From Poseidonibacter antarcticus (GTDB lineage Bacteria; Campylobacterota; Campylobacteria; Campylobacterales; Arcobacteraceae), in the NCBI RefSeq assembly GCF_003667345.1, contig NZ_RCWF01000001.1, forward strand, positions 248,001 through 312,000: a stretch of 64,000 nt of DNA, given 5' to 3'. Below, one piece after another: positions 17,703 to 26,135 of this stretch. Position numbers and translations under genes: made by a program. Every line of letters starts with the position of its first letter. Positions within the stretch are counted from its first letter, which is position 1. A model generated the notes under the pieces. It made no database searches. It was given only the letters and a program-made list of their open reading frames with translations, and had not been told where the DNA came from.

Positions 17703-18845
17703 ATGGAAAATATCAAAAAACTCACAATACTTACTTTACTTTTAATAGCAATGACAACATCCATGTCAAATGTTGCAATTGTAACGGCTTTACCTCATCT
17801 AAAAGAATACTTTACAGATATTGCAAATATAGAATTTTACTCACGGCTTATGCTTACACTACCTTCACTTGCTATTGCACTTCTTGCACCTTTTTTGGGA
17901 CATTTGATTTTTAAGTTTGGAAAAAAACGTGCTGTTATTATTGCTCTTATTTCTTTTTCTTTAACAGGAAGTGCTGGTTTATATCTTGATAGTATACAAA
18001 TGCTTTTATTTTCAAGAGCTTTATTTGGTGTATGTGTAGCAACTTTAATGATTGTTTCTACTTCACTTATTGGTGATTATTTTAAAGAGCAAAATAGACA
18101 CAAGTTTATGGGTTATCAAAGTGCTTTTATGGCTTTGGGTGGTGTTGTATTTGTATTAGGTGGTGGAGTTTTATCTGATATTTCTTGGCGTTATTCTTTT
18201 GGTATTTATTTGATTGGCTTTTTATTAGTGCCTTTGGCTATAACGCAACTTAAAGAAGTGATTGTAAAAGATGAAACGCAAATTGATATTGAAATAAATT
18301 CTAGAATGTATTATATATATTTTCTTGCATTTTTTTATATGTTAATATTTTTTATATTACCTACTCAAATTCCATTTTTGATAATCGAAACATTTAAAGC
18401 TAGTGGTAGTTTTGCTGGGACTATAATCGCCTTGGCTTTTTTATCAAATGCTTTAGGAGCTATAAGTTTCCCAAAACTAAAAGCAAGATTTTCTTATTCT
18501 AGTATTTATATTATTGGTTTAACAATCATAGCTATTGGTTTTTCAGGTGTTGGATTTATAAATCATATATACTTTTTCTTTCTAACAAGTCCCTTACTTG
18601 GCTTTGGTGGTGGTTTGATGATGACAAATATGACTGCATGGATGTTAAGTAAGACTAGTGCTAAAAAAAGAGTTAAAACATCAGGGTATTTTACAAGTGC
18701 TTTATTTTTGGGACAGTTTAGCTCACCTATAGTATTTCATCCACTTGTGAATTCTTTAGGAGTTCAAAGTTTTTTCTTTACTATAGGTATTTCTTTATTA
18801 GCTATTATAGGATCTATTTTAGTCTATATAAAAAATAAATATTAA
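17703..18845 (+). CDS. MFS transporter, drug-efflux type
   Basis: The 380-residue protein has about 12 predicted membrane helices. Family features are an N-terminal SNVAIVTALPHLKEYF, the loop GHLIFKFGKKRAV between helices 2 and 3 (the MFS D/GxxxD-R-x-G/KR-type motif) and a helix-5 glycine-rich GGVVFVLGGGVLSD. It belongs to the drug:proton antiporter type related to Bcr/CflA and CynX-like carriers. It is encoded divergently from the sensor kinase across an 87-base gap, so shared control is possible. The substrate cannot be told. Confidence 0.85.
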   Translation: MENIKKLTILTLLLIAMTTSMSNVAIVTALPHLKEYFTDIANIEFYSRLMLTLPSLAIALLAPFLGHLIFKFGKKRAVIIALISFSLTGSAGLYLDSIQMLLFSRALFGVCVATLMIVSTSLIGDYFKEQNRHKFMGYQSAFMALGGVVFVLGGGVLSDISWRYSFGIYLIGFLLVPLAITQLKEVIVKDETQIDIEINSRMYYIYFLAFFYMLIFFILPTQIPFLIIETFKASGSFAGTIIALAFLSNALGAISFPKLKARFSYSSIYIIGLTIIAIGFSGVGFINHIYFFFLTSPLLGFGGGLMMTNMTAWMLSKTSAKKRVKTSGYFTSALFLGQFSSPIVFHPLVNSLGVQSFFFTIGISLLAIIGSILVYIKNKY

Positions 18846-18857
18846 GAAAATATATTA

Positions 18858-19724
18858 TTATACTTCATCTGGTACATATATTAAGATATCATTTTTAACA
18901 TTTTCCATCATATATAAAGCAATTGAACCATAAAGAAATGAATCTGCATTATTTACACCATTTGAACCAAGGACTACAAGGTCTTTATTTTCTTCTTCTG
19001 TTTTAGATAATAATACTTCACTTATAGCATTATATACTTCAATAAGTTCACTATTTGTAATTTTATTCACTTTTTTAAACTCTTCAAATCTCTCTTTGGC
19101 TCTTTGAGTTATATCTTCTTGAATTTCTTTTTTATGCTCAAGTGAGTCATGAAAAGTCAATGTGAAGTCATTTACTTGTTTATATGCATGGATTACTTTT
19201 AAATTACTATTTTCAAAAAATTCTTTTGTAAAATTTATACTTTTTAGTGAAATTGGTGATAAATCTGTAAATGCTAAAATATCTTTATAATCTTTTTCAC
19301 AATTATTTTTTACAATTAATACAGGTAATTTTGTATTTTGTATGATTTTAACAGATGTAGAACCAAAAACTTTTGTTTTAAAATTATCAATACTATTTAC
19401 ACCAACCACAATAAGTGAAGGATTTATTTCTTTTGCCATATCAATAATTAAACTTGTTGGAGTAGAAATCTGTACTACAATAGAATATTCAATATTTTTC
19501 TCTTGAAGGTTTGTTATTATTTTTTCAATATTTTCTTTTGCTTTTGTTATTAATTCTTCATCATTAGAACGAGAAAAGTACTTATCAAATAATCCTTTAT
19601 CTATTGCATGAACAATAGTTAATTTTGCACCTATTGATTTTACTAAGTTAAATGCTCTTTTTAAAACTTCAATACTAGATTTTGAAAAATCAATTCCTAC
19701 TAAAATATTTCTTTTGATACTCAT
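18858..19724 (-). CDS. Universal stress protein with two UspA domains
   Basis: The 288-residue tandem Usp protein has domain 1 at about 1-145, starting NILVGIDFSKSS and ending with VVGVNS and a GSTSVKIIQNTKLPVLIV-type nucleotide loop. Domain 2 is at about 150-288, beginning ILAFTDLS and ending VVLGSNGVNNADSFLYGSIALYM. The first domain keeps an ATP-binding-like G-x2-G-x9-G(S/T) pattern in variant form. The start is the ATG at 19722-19724, with GGAGAAAG upstream; a TTG 12 bases further up would overlap that ribosome site. It is a single-gene unit, convergent with the MFS gene. Confidence 0.92.
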   Translation of the reverse strand: MSIKRNILVGIDFSKSSIEVLKRAFNLVKSIGAKLTIVHAIDKGLFDKYFSRSNDEELITKAKENIEKIITNLQEKNIEYSIVVQISTPTSLIIDMAKEINPSLIVVGVNSIDNFKTKVFGSTSVKIIQNTKLPVLIVKNNCEKDYKDILAFTDLSPISLKSINFTKEFFENSNLKVIHAYKQVNDFTLTFHDSLEHKKEIQEDITQRAKERFEEFKKVNKITNSELIEVYNAISEVLLSKTEEENKDLVVLGSNGVNNADSFLYGSIALYMMENVKNDILIYVPDEV

Positions 19725-19814
19725 TACTTTCTCCAATGTTAATATTATAATACATTATATTATATAAGTTGTAATATTAACACAATCATAGTTAGTAACT
19801 GTTTATTTATATTA

Positions 19815-21218
19815 TTATATTTCTTCTCTTTTATCTTTAGAAATACGTCTATTTGAATTTTTCTTTTTTGATCTTAATCTTTGTTTTAGTTCTTTAAATT
19901 TTTGTTTATCTTCTTGACGTACATTTGCTGATGAGTGATCCATATCTTCACCCATAGAAATATCAAGCATTTCACTTTTTTTCATTTTAAGTATTTGTGA
20001 TGGGAATACACTTCTATGTCCTGTAATTAAAAAAGTGATCACAACAGATACAGCAGCATAAGGAGCTATTTCTAAACCAAATAACTCAACTGCCATAATA
20101 ATAGATGCAATAGGAGCATTTGTTGCACCTGCTAATAAACTAACAAATCCAATAGCAGCAAAAAAAGCAATATGATCACCAATTAATGTACCAAATAAAT
20201 GCCCACTTGTAGCACCTACGAAAAACAATGGAGTTAAAACTCCACCACTTCCACCTGTTGATAATGTAATTGAAGTAAAAATAGTTTTTAAAATAAAAGC
20301 ATACCAAGGTATATCAGTTTCAATACTTGTATCTGAGAAAAAAGTACTATTAACTGTATCTAATCCTAAACCAAAATACTCATCTCCAAAGAAATAAGCT
20401 AAGATAATAAGAATAGTCCCACCAAAAAAGGCTTTTAAATAAGCATTTACTTTTATTGAATTTATAGCTTTTTCAGAAGATTTTAGAAATGTGATAAAAA
20501 AATCTGCAATAATTCCAAAAAATAAACCAGCTAGTACAACTTTCCCAATTAGCGGAAGTTCAAGCGGTATTGCTTGTGAAAATCTCATATCAAAATATGT
20601 ATAGTTCAATCCTAAAAATTGTGCTGTTGTAAAAGCAGCAAATCCTGCTATTAAAGAAGGAAGTAAAACATCATACATAATAATTCCAACAATTAAAACT
20701 TCAACACCAAAAATCGCACCTGAAATAGGTGTTCCAAAAACAGCCGCAAAACCTGCACTAATCCCACAAATTACGATTTTTTTCCTATGCTCTTGCGTAA
20801 ATCTAAAGGTATCAGCAAGAAAAGAAGCTACACCCGCACCAATTTGTGCTGCTGGTCCTTCTTTACCCGCTGATCCACCTGCAAAAATAGTAATAACTGT
20901 AGCTACTAGCTTTACAGGTATTACCAAAATATCAATCTTTCCATTTTTTTTATGAATTGCTTCAATAACTTTTTCTGTTCCATGACCCTTTGCATTTGGT
21001 GCAAATGTTTTAGTAAGCCATACTGTAAAGACTAAAGCAAAAGGTAATAAATAATAATACTTAAATCCTAGAGAATCTCTAGAATCTTCTGCATATTGTA
21101 ATATATCAACGAAAAAGGTAACAACTCCACCTATTACAATACCAATAATTGTTGAAATAATAAGCCATTTACTAACGGAAAAGAAGATAATTGATTGTTC
21201 TAAGAAGTGTTTTTTCAT
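19815..21218 (-). CDS. ClC-family chloride channel or transporter
   Basis: The 467-residue membrane protein has ClC signatures: GHGTEKV (78-84, position of the first anion-binding motif), GSAGKEGPAAQIG with the gating-type Glu120, and STGGSGGVLTPLFFVGA in the second half. The fast-gate glutamate is present, so either channel or H+/Cl- exchange is possible. The C-terminus is a charged, lysine/arginine-rich cytoplasmic tail of about 55 residues without CBS domains. The gene is transcribed divergently from the small DUF2892 gene. Other anions such as fluoride or nitrate cannot be excluded. Confidence 0.92.
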   Translation of the reverse strand: MKKHFLEQSIIFFSVSKWLIISTIIGIVIGGVVTFFVDILQYAEDSRDSLGFKYYYLLPFALVFTVWLTKTFAPNAKGHGTEKVIEAIHKKNGKIDILVIPVKLVATVITIFAGGSAGKEGPAAQIGAGVASFLADTFRFTQEHRKKIVICGISAGFAAVFGTPISGAIFGVEVLIVGIIMYDVLLPSLIAGFAAFTTAQFLGLNYTYFDMRFSQAIPLELPLIGKVVLAGLFFGIIADFFITFLKSSEKAINSIKVNAYLKAFFGGTILIILAYFFGDEYFGLGLDTVNSTFFSDTSIETDIPWYAFILKTIFTSITLSTGGSGGVLTPLFFVGATSGHLFGTLIGDHIAFFAAIGFVSLLAGATNAPIASIIMAVELFGLEIAPYAAVSVVITFLITGHRSVFPSQILKMKKSEMLDISMGEDMDHSSANVRQEDKQKFKELKQRLRSKKKNSNRRISKDKREEI

Positions 21219-21367
21219 AATGAGACTTTTGATTCTATATTTAAAAGTATTATAACATTTCTATAGTAGATTATACTTAAGTTAAGCTAAGTTTTATAAC
21301 TTTCAAATATCTATAAGTTTTATAAGATATAATTATGTAAATTCAAGTATTATTATAAGGATAAGTT

Positions 21368-21565
21368 ATGAATATTTATGAAAAAATTAGAAAAACATGT
21401 CGACCAATTAGAATAGTAGTAGGCTTAGTATTAATTGCTATAGGGTACTTTACAGCTAATCCATGGTTTTATTTAGGTGTTATACCTTTACTTGCAGGAT
21501 TAACAAATTTTTGTCCAGCTTGTATTATTTCGAAAAAATGTGATTTAAAGAAAAAAGAAGATTAA
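21368..21565 (+). CDS. DUF2892 (YgaP-type) small membrane protein
   Basis: The 65-residue protein has two membrane helices (about 17-31 and 34-48) and a FCPACIISKKC segment at the C-terminal side. It matches the inner-membrane domain found alone or joined to rhodanese domains in YgaP. The cysteine pair could carry sulfur or bind metal. A ribosome site (AAGGATAAG) precedes the ATG. Linkage to sulfur handling is plausible but is inferred from the family. Confidence 0.8.
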   Translation: MNIYEKIRKTCRPIRIVVGLVLIAIGYFTANPWFYLGVIPLLAGLTNFCPACIISKKCDLKKKED

Positions 21566-21571
21566 TTTCTT

Positions 21572-21649
21572 TTAGAAAAAATAAGTTTTAATTATATCGG
21601 CTAGTATATATACAACTAATAATGTAAAAATGATTTTGTTTGTATTCAT
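21572..21649 (-). CDS. Possible 25-residue hydrophobic peptide
   Basis: A short frame beginning ATG encodes MNTNKIIFTLLVVYILADII followed by five more residues, a single predicted membrane helix with polar ends. It is convergent with the DUF2892 gene and ends seven bases from it. The ribosome site (AAGAAAAGAG) is weak. It may be a small membrane peptide, or chance in AT-rich DNA where hydrophobic codons are common. Confidence 0.25.
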   Translation of the reverse strand: MNTNKIIFTLLVVYILADIIKTYFF

Positions 21650-21750
21650 ATATAAACTCTTTTCTTACAATTGTATATATATTGCCCCAAGTATTTAATT
21701 AATCATTAACTATTTTTTCATATAATCAATTTTTAATTAAAAGGATTCGT

Positions 21751-22047
21751 ATGTTAAAAACAGCATTTGAAAGATTTAGAATTATATCTATAATTGAGGG
21801 TCTTTCATTTTTATTATTAGTATTTGTAGCAATGCCTATTAAATATTTAGGAGACAATCCTGAACCTGTTAGATTCGCAGGAATGGGTCACGGAGTATTA
21901 TTTATACTATTTTGTATGGCACTTTTTCATGTAATGATTAAATGTAAATGGAATAAAGGTAGTGGTTTCCAATTATTTGTATATTCATTAATTCCATTTG
22001 GTTTTATCATGATTGAAAATAAACTAAAAAAACTAGAAAGAGATTAG
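21751..22047 (+). CDS. DUF3817 membrane protein
   Basis: The 98-residue membrane protein begins FERFRIISIIEGLSFLLLVFVAMPIKY and contains a central GMGHGVLFILF and a FQLFVYSLIPFG segment. These are the conserved parts of DUF3817, a family of three-helix integral membrane proteins sometimes fused to transporters. An AAAAGGATTC ribosome site precedes the ATG. The function is unknown. It is followed after five bases by the DUF420 gene, so the two form an operon. Confidence 0.85.
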   Translation: MLKTAFERFRIISIIEGLSFLLLVFVAMPIKYLGDNPEPVRFAGMGHGVLFILFCMALFHVMIKCKWNKGSGFQLFVYSLIPFGFIMIENKLKKLERD

Positions 22048-22052
22048 TCTTT

Positions 22053-22526
22053 ATGCTCTTTGATTCTGGTTTTTTAAGAACCAGTGCACCTTTTTATATG
22101 GATTTTGTAACCATTTATTTTTTATTTTTTCCTGTGTTAATGGCTTTTACAATATATTTAGCAGTTAAAAAAAAATATAAAGAACATTTTATTTCACAAG
22201 GTGTATTGTTAATAATAACAATAACTATAATTCTAGTTTTTGAAATAGGACTTAGAATATCTGGTGGTTTTATAGAGTATTCAAAAGAAAGTAGTTTTTC
22301 ATATACTTTTATGCTAATATTTTTAATTATTCATATTCTAATAGCAATTATTGCTTTAATAGCTTGGGTATATTTATTTATTACATCACTTAAATTATAT
22401 AGAAAGAACCAATTAAAAGAAATTAAAAATTCAAATCATAAAAAAATGGGTAAGTTGATATTTTTAGGTTTAACTATCAGTTCATTAATGGGAGTATGTA
22501 TTTATATATTCTTATTTGTATTTTAA
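22053..22526 (+). CDS. DUF420 membrane protein
   Basis: The 157-residue protein has four predicted membrane helices. The opening FLRTSAPFYMDFVTIYFLFFP, the FEIGLRISGG motif and a histidine-containing helix (IIHILIAIIALIAW) fit DUF420, a family often encoded near cytochrome oxidase assembly genes. No oxidase genes are in view. It is the last gene of the DUF3817 pair, and a strong hairpin follows its stop codon. Confidence 0.8.
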   Translation: MLFDSGFLRTSAPFYMDFVTIYFLFFPVLMAFTIYLAVKKKYKEHFISQGVLLIITITIILVFEIGLRISGGFIEYSKESSFSYTFMLIFLIIHILIAIIALIAWVYLFITSLKLYRKNQLKEIKNSNHKKMGKLIFLGLTISSLMGVCIYIFLFVF

Positions 22527-22532
22527 AATGTT

Positions 22533-22561
22533 AAGTGTAATTTATTTTATAAATTACACTT
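22533..22561. terminator. Bidirectional terminator hairpin
   Basis: Perfect 13-base arms (22533-22545 and 22549-22561, AAGTGTAATTTAT and its complement) enclose a TTT loop between the convergent DUF420 and thiI genes. Confidence 0.75.
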
Positions 22562-22571
22562 CATATAAGAG

Positions 22572-24032
22572 TTATGGTCTATAAACTCTTATATTTGTAA
22601 AGTTCTCTGCATCTCTTAGATATTGAGCGTGTAGTTGGCTTAAAATACCTTTATCACAATAAAATAAGTATTGTTTATCTTGTGGTAATTTTTTGAATTC
22701 GCTTTTTAATTTAAAAAATGGGATTTTAAGAGTTTCAACTGAAGTTTCTATACAATCATCACTTTGTCTAATATCAATAACTGTAAAATCTTCACTACTT
22801 AAATCACTTATTATTTCCATTTGTCCAATATCTGAAATATCATTTACAATTTCATGAACTTTTATACTAACAGCATTTTCAACTGCTTTATCTAAAACTG
22901 TATAATCAAATTTTCGTGATTCTTCTTCCATTCTTTTATATGAACCGTGTGTAATAGGATTTTTTGAGATTACACCACAATATTCAGGCATAGTTTCTGC
23001 AAATCTTCTTGTACCAATTTCATCTGCAATACCCATAATTTCAGGTTTATTCATAGTAGATAATGGTCTTAAGATAAGTTTATTTGTAAATTGGTCTATT
23101 AAAGCTAAATTTCGTAAAGTTTGGCTTGATACTTGTGCAACACTTTCACCTGTTAAAAGTGCATCAATTCCCATTTCATCAGCTATTTTCTCAGAAGCTT
23201 TTAGCATCAATCTTTTTAAAGTTACACCCATATAAGATTCAGCAGTTGATCTAAATATTTCAGTAACTACATCATCAAATGGTACTGATATAAAAGATAC
23301 TTCATGTGAAGCTCCGAATTTACTCCATAAATATAAAGCAACTTGTTTTACACCAATTTCATGAGCAATTCCACCTAAATTAAAGAAAATAAAGTGTGTT
23401 TTAATTCCTCTTTTCATAGTAAGATATGAGGCAACTGTAGAATCAAATCCACCTGACATTAAAGATAAAATATCACCTTGTGTTCCTAGAGGAAAACCGC
23501 CAAGAGCTTTATATCTTGATGTAATAATATTTAATTGATTATCAACAAGTTCAATTTTGATTGTAACTTCTGCTGTTCTTAAATCTACACCTTTAGTATT
23601 ATTATGTGCTAGCATATATCCACCAACAGTTTGTTCTATTTGAGTAGATTTAAAATCATGAGTTCCTGAACGCTTTGCACGAACTACAAAAGTTTTACCT
23701 TCTATTTCTTGGTGCATTGCTTCATTTACTGTTACTTTTATTTGATCTAAAGTAGTTATTTTATCAAACTGTAAAGCTTCAAGAATTTGTTCAACTCCTG
23801 GTGTTTCTAGTAGTTTGATTCTAACTTCTGTAACTAAATCAATAGGACATACTACTTCAATTTTATCAAAAAATTTTCGTAGGTTAATCTCCTCATTGAT
23901 TTGTTTTAAAAGTTTAGTAAGATTATTAAAAAGTTGGTTAATCATTTGCTTTTTAGCAGATGATCCTTTTATCATAATCTCTGGGAAAAATTTAATTATA
24001 AATTTTTGTGTTTTAACTTGCGGTTTATCCAT
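22572..24032 (-). CDS. thiI: tRNA 4-thiouridine synthase ThiI with rhodanese domain
   Basis: This 486-residue sulfurtransferase makes 4-thiouridine in tRNA and, in the long form, supplies sulfur for the thiamine thiazole. It has an N-terminal ferredoxin-like/THUMP region (about 1-175), a PP-loop ATPase domain (LSLMSGGFDSTVASY near 190) and a C-terminal rhodanese domain (about 395-486) with the persulfide cysteine in FYCDKGILSQ. The long form with the rhodanese domain resembles the enterobacterial enzyme, so both roles are possible. It stands alone between converging and diverging neighbours. Confidence 0.95.
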   Translation of the reverse strand: MDKPQVKTQKFIIKFFPEIMIKGSSAKKQMINQLFNNLTKLLKQINEEINLRKFFDKIEVVCPIDLVTEVRIKLLETPGVEQILEALQFDKITTLDQIKVTVNEAMHQEIEGKTFVVRAKRSGTHDFKSTQIEQTVGGYMLAHNNTKGVDLRTAEVTIKIELVDNQLNIITSRYKALGGFPLGTQGDILSLMSGGFDSTVASYLTMKRGIKTHFIFFNLGGIAHEIGVKQVALYLWSKFGASHEVSFISVPFDDVVTEIFRSTAESYMGVTLKRLMLKASEKIADEMGIDALLTGESVAQVSSQTLRNLALIDQFTNKLILRPLSTMNKPEIMGIADEIGTRRFAETMPEYCGVISKNPITHGSYKRMEEESRKFDYTVLDKAVENAVSIKVHEIVNDISDIGQMEIISDLSSEDFTVIDIRQSDDCIETSVETLKIPFFKLKSEFKKLPQDKQYLFYCDKGILSQLHAQYLRDAENFTNIRVYRP

Positions 24033-24108
24033 TTTGTAAAGACCTTATGTATTAATTATTCGCGATTATATCATAAGCCTTTTAAAAAATAGCATTATTA
24101 AAAAATAC

Positions 24109-25578
24109 CTAAGTTGCTTTCTTTTGTGTTTGAAAAGTCTTTAGAACTTTTTTGTATTTTCTATCACTATTACATTGAATTAATAACATATCATTTTTCT
24201 CTAAAAGAGTTGAACCTGTTGGTTTAATATAATCATTTTCTCTTTTTATTAAAAGAATTAAAAAATCAGCTGGTAAATCAAGCTCAACAATACTTAAACC
24301 AATAACTTTAGATTCTTCTTCAATATAAAACTGCTTTAATGTATGATAAAAAAGTGGTGATGCAATAACATTTTCAGCTTTAAAGTTTTTACTTTTTGAT
24401 TCAACTTTTAACCATTTTGCTACTATAGGAAGTGTTGCACCTTGAATTAATATTGAAAACAAAACAATAAAAAATACAATATTAAAAATCAAATTTGATT
24501 TTTCAAATCCTTGTAAATATGGATATGTTGCTAAAATAATTGGAACAGCACCTCTTAATCCAACCCACGAAATAAATGTTTTTTCCTTAATAGTAAATGA
24601 TGAAAACATTGTACTTAAAAAAACTCCAGCAGGTCTTGCTACAAACATTAACCATAAAGCAATAGCTAAACCAGATATTGCAACATCAGGAAGTTCAGAA
24701 GGAAAAACTAAAAGTCCAAGGGCTAGGAAAACTGCAATTTGCATAATCCAAGATAAACCATCGTGAAAACCAGTTAAATTCTTTTTATGAACAAACTCTC
24801 TTGTGTTTGCTACAATTCCCGCCATATAAACAGCTAAGAAACCATTTCCTTCTAGTAATGAAGTTGAAGAGAATAAAAGTAAAATCCATCCAATTGTAAA
24901 AACAGGATAAAGACCATAAAAACTTAAGTGAATTCTATTTAAAATAATTGGTAATAAATACCCAAATAAATATCCTAAAATTCCACCAATAAAAAATTGT
25001 AAGAAAAATTTGAAAATCCACTCAGAAGCACTTGATGTTTCAGGTAGCATTATAATTTGTAAAATAGCAACTGTTAAAAAAATTGCCATAGGGTCATTAC
25101 TTCCTGATTCAAGTTCTAGAAGAGGAGAAAGTCTCTTTTTTAAAGATATTCCTTTTGCTCTTAAAATTGCAAAAACTGCTGCTGCATCTGTTGAAGAAAT
25201 AATTGCACCAAGTAATAATGACTCTAAAAATGTAAAATCTAATAAATAATAAACACATAAAGCTACAAAAAATGCAGTAAACAACACTCCAAAAGTTGCA
25301 AGCATTAAACCATTTTTTAAAACAGGTTTAATAGATTTCCAAACAGTATCTAATCCACCACCAAAAAGTATAAAAATTAATGCTAGTGTTCCAATATTTT
25401 GAGCTAATTCAACATTGTCAAACTCAATACCCAAAATTCCATCAGAACCAGCTAGCATACCAAGTCCTAAAAATATAAATAATGATGGTATTCCAAATGT
25501 AGTAGATAATTTACTAGCAACTACACTAAGCAACATTAAAAAAGCGGTAATTAATAAATATAATTCAATTGTTGCCAT
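24109..25578 (-). CDS. CPA1-family cation/proton antiporter (NhaP2-like)
   Basis: The 489-residue protein has about 12 membrane helices, then a cytoplasmic TrkA-C-like domain (about 400-485). Transport motifs are STDAAAVFAILR, the ESGSNDPMA segment with the Asn-Asp pair expected for electroneutral antiport, and GLRGAVPIILATYP. The regulatory C-terminal domain is typical of NhaP2/CvrA potassium/proton antiporters, so K+ or Na+ export in exchange for protons is the likely role. An AAGGATG ribosome site precedes the ATG. It starts ten bases after the unknown gene at 25589 and is probably co-transcribed with it. Confidence 0.9.
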   Translation of the reverse strand: MATIELYLLITAFLMLLSVVASKLSTTFGIPSLFIFLGLGMLAGSDGILGIEFDNVELAQNIGTLALIFILFGGGLDTVWKSIKPVLKNGLMLATFGVLFTAFFVALCVYYLLDFTFLESLLLGAIISSTDAAAVFAILRAKGISLKKRLSPLLELESGSNDPMAIFLTVAILQIIMLPETSSASEWIFKFFLQFFIGGILGYLFGYLLPIILNRIHLSFYGLYPVFTIGWILLLFSSTSLLEGNGFLAVYMAGIVANTREFVHKKNLTGFHDGLSWIMQIAVFLALGLLVFPSELPDVAISGLAIALWLMFVARPAGVFLSTMFSSFTIKEKTFISWVGLRGAVPIILATYPYLQGFEKSNLIFNIVFFIVLFSILIQGATLPIVAKWLKVESKSKNFKAENVIASPLFYHTLKQFYIEEESKVIGLSIVELDLPADFLILLIKRENDYIKPTGSTLLEKNDMLLIQCNSDRKYKKVLKTFQTQKKAT

Positions 25579-25588
25579 TTACATCCTT

Positions 25589-26005
25589 TTAAAATACAAA
25601 AGCAATATCAGCAATAGAAATATTATACATATTTACTTTTACACCATGACTATCAAGTACAGAATATGAAATAGTTAAATCATTTGGATTTTCTATAGTT
25701 TTATTTTTTTCTACAAATTCTACATATTTTTCATAATCAATAACACTATAAATAAATTTAGCTTTTTCTTTAAAACTAATATTATCAATATATTTTTCAT
25801 AAACTTCTTTATACATATTTTTATCATATTTATCATAAAAATTTTTCTTATACATCAACTCACAATATGAATCTTTTTTAAACTCATTTGAAGAATATGT
25901 AAAATAATCATCTGCGATAATTGTTTCTAAATTTTTATGTATTTCAAAAAGATTATATTTTTTATATCCATTTTCATCTGATATTTCATGAGTTGTTTTT
26001 ATCAT
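25589..26005 (-). CDS. Hypothetical protein, 138 residues
   Basis: I do not recognise this protein. It is soluble, very rich in Tyr, Lys, Asn and Asp, with no signal peptide or membrane helix, and has a predicted mix of helix and strand. The middle contains repeated tyrosine/lysine segments (FYDKYDKNMYKEVYEKYID). It is the first gene of a likely pair with the antiporter gene and is transcribed divergently from the efflux operon, so it may share the 130-base control region with it. Confidence 0.6.
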   Translation of the reverse strand: MIKTTHEISDENGYKKYNLFEIHKNLETIIADDYFTYSSNEFKKDSYCELMYKKNFYDKYDKNMYKEVYEKYIDNISFKEKAKFIYSVIDYEKYVEFVEKNKTIENPNDLTISYSVLDSHGVKVNMYNISIADIAFVF

Positions 26006-26088
26006 ATTTTATTCCTAATTTTTCGCTGATAATATCATATACTTATTTATAAGCTTATGATTTAAATTATTTCTTAGACTAGCTACCC

Positions 26089-26094
26089 TATAAT
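26089..26094 (+). promoter_or_regulatory. -10 box of the efflux operon
   Basis: TATAAT lies directly before, and by one base within, the TTAGAACA palindrome, 42 bases upstream of the TolC-fusion start codon. Confidence 0.6.
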
Positions 26095-26111
26095 TAGAAC
26101 AAATGTTCTAA
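26094..26111. promoter_or_regulatory. Perfect palindrome, likely TetR operator
   Basis: TTAGAACAAATGTTCTAA has perfect 8-base arms with a 2-base centre. It abuts the TATAAT box and covers the expected transcription start, so a bound repressor would block initiation. The operon's last gene encodes a TetR-family protein, the natural candidate for the binder. Confidence 0.75.
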
Positions 26112-26135
26112 ACTTTATATCTAAAAAGGAGAACG

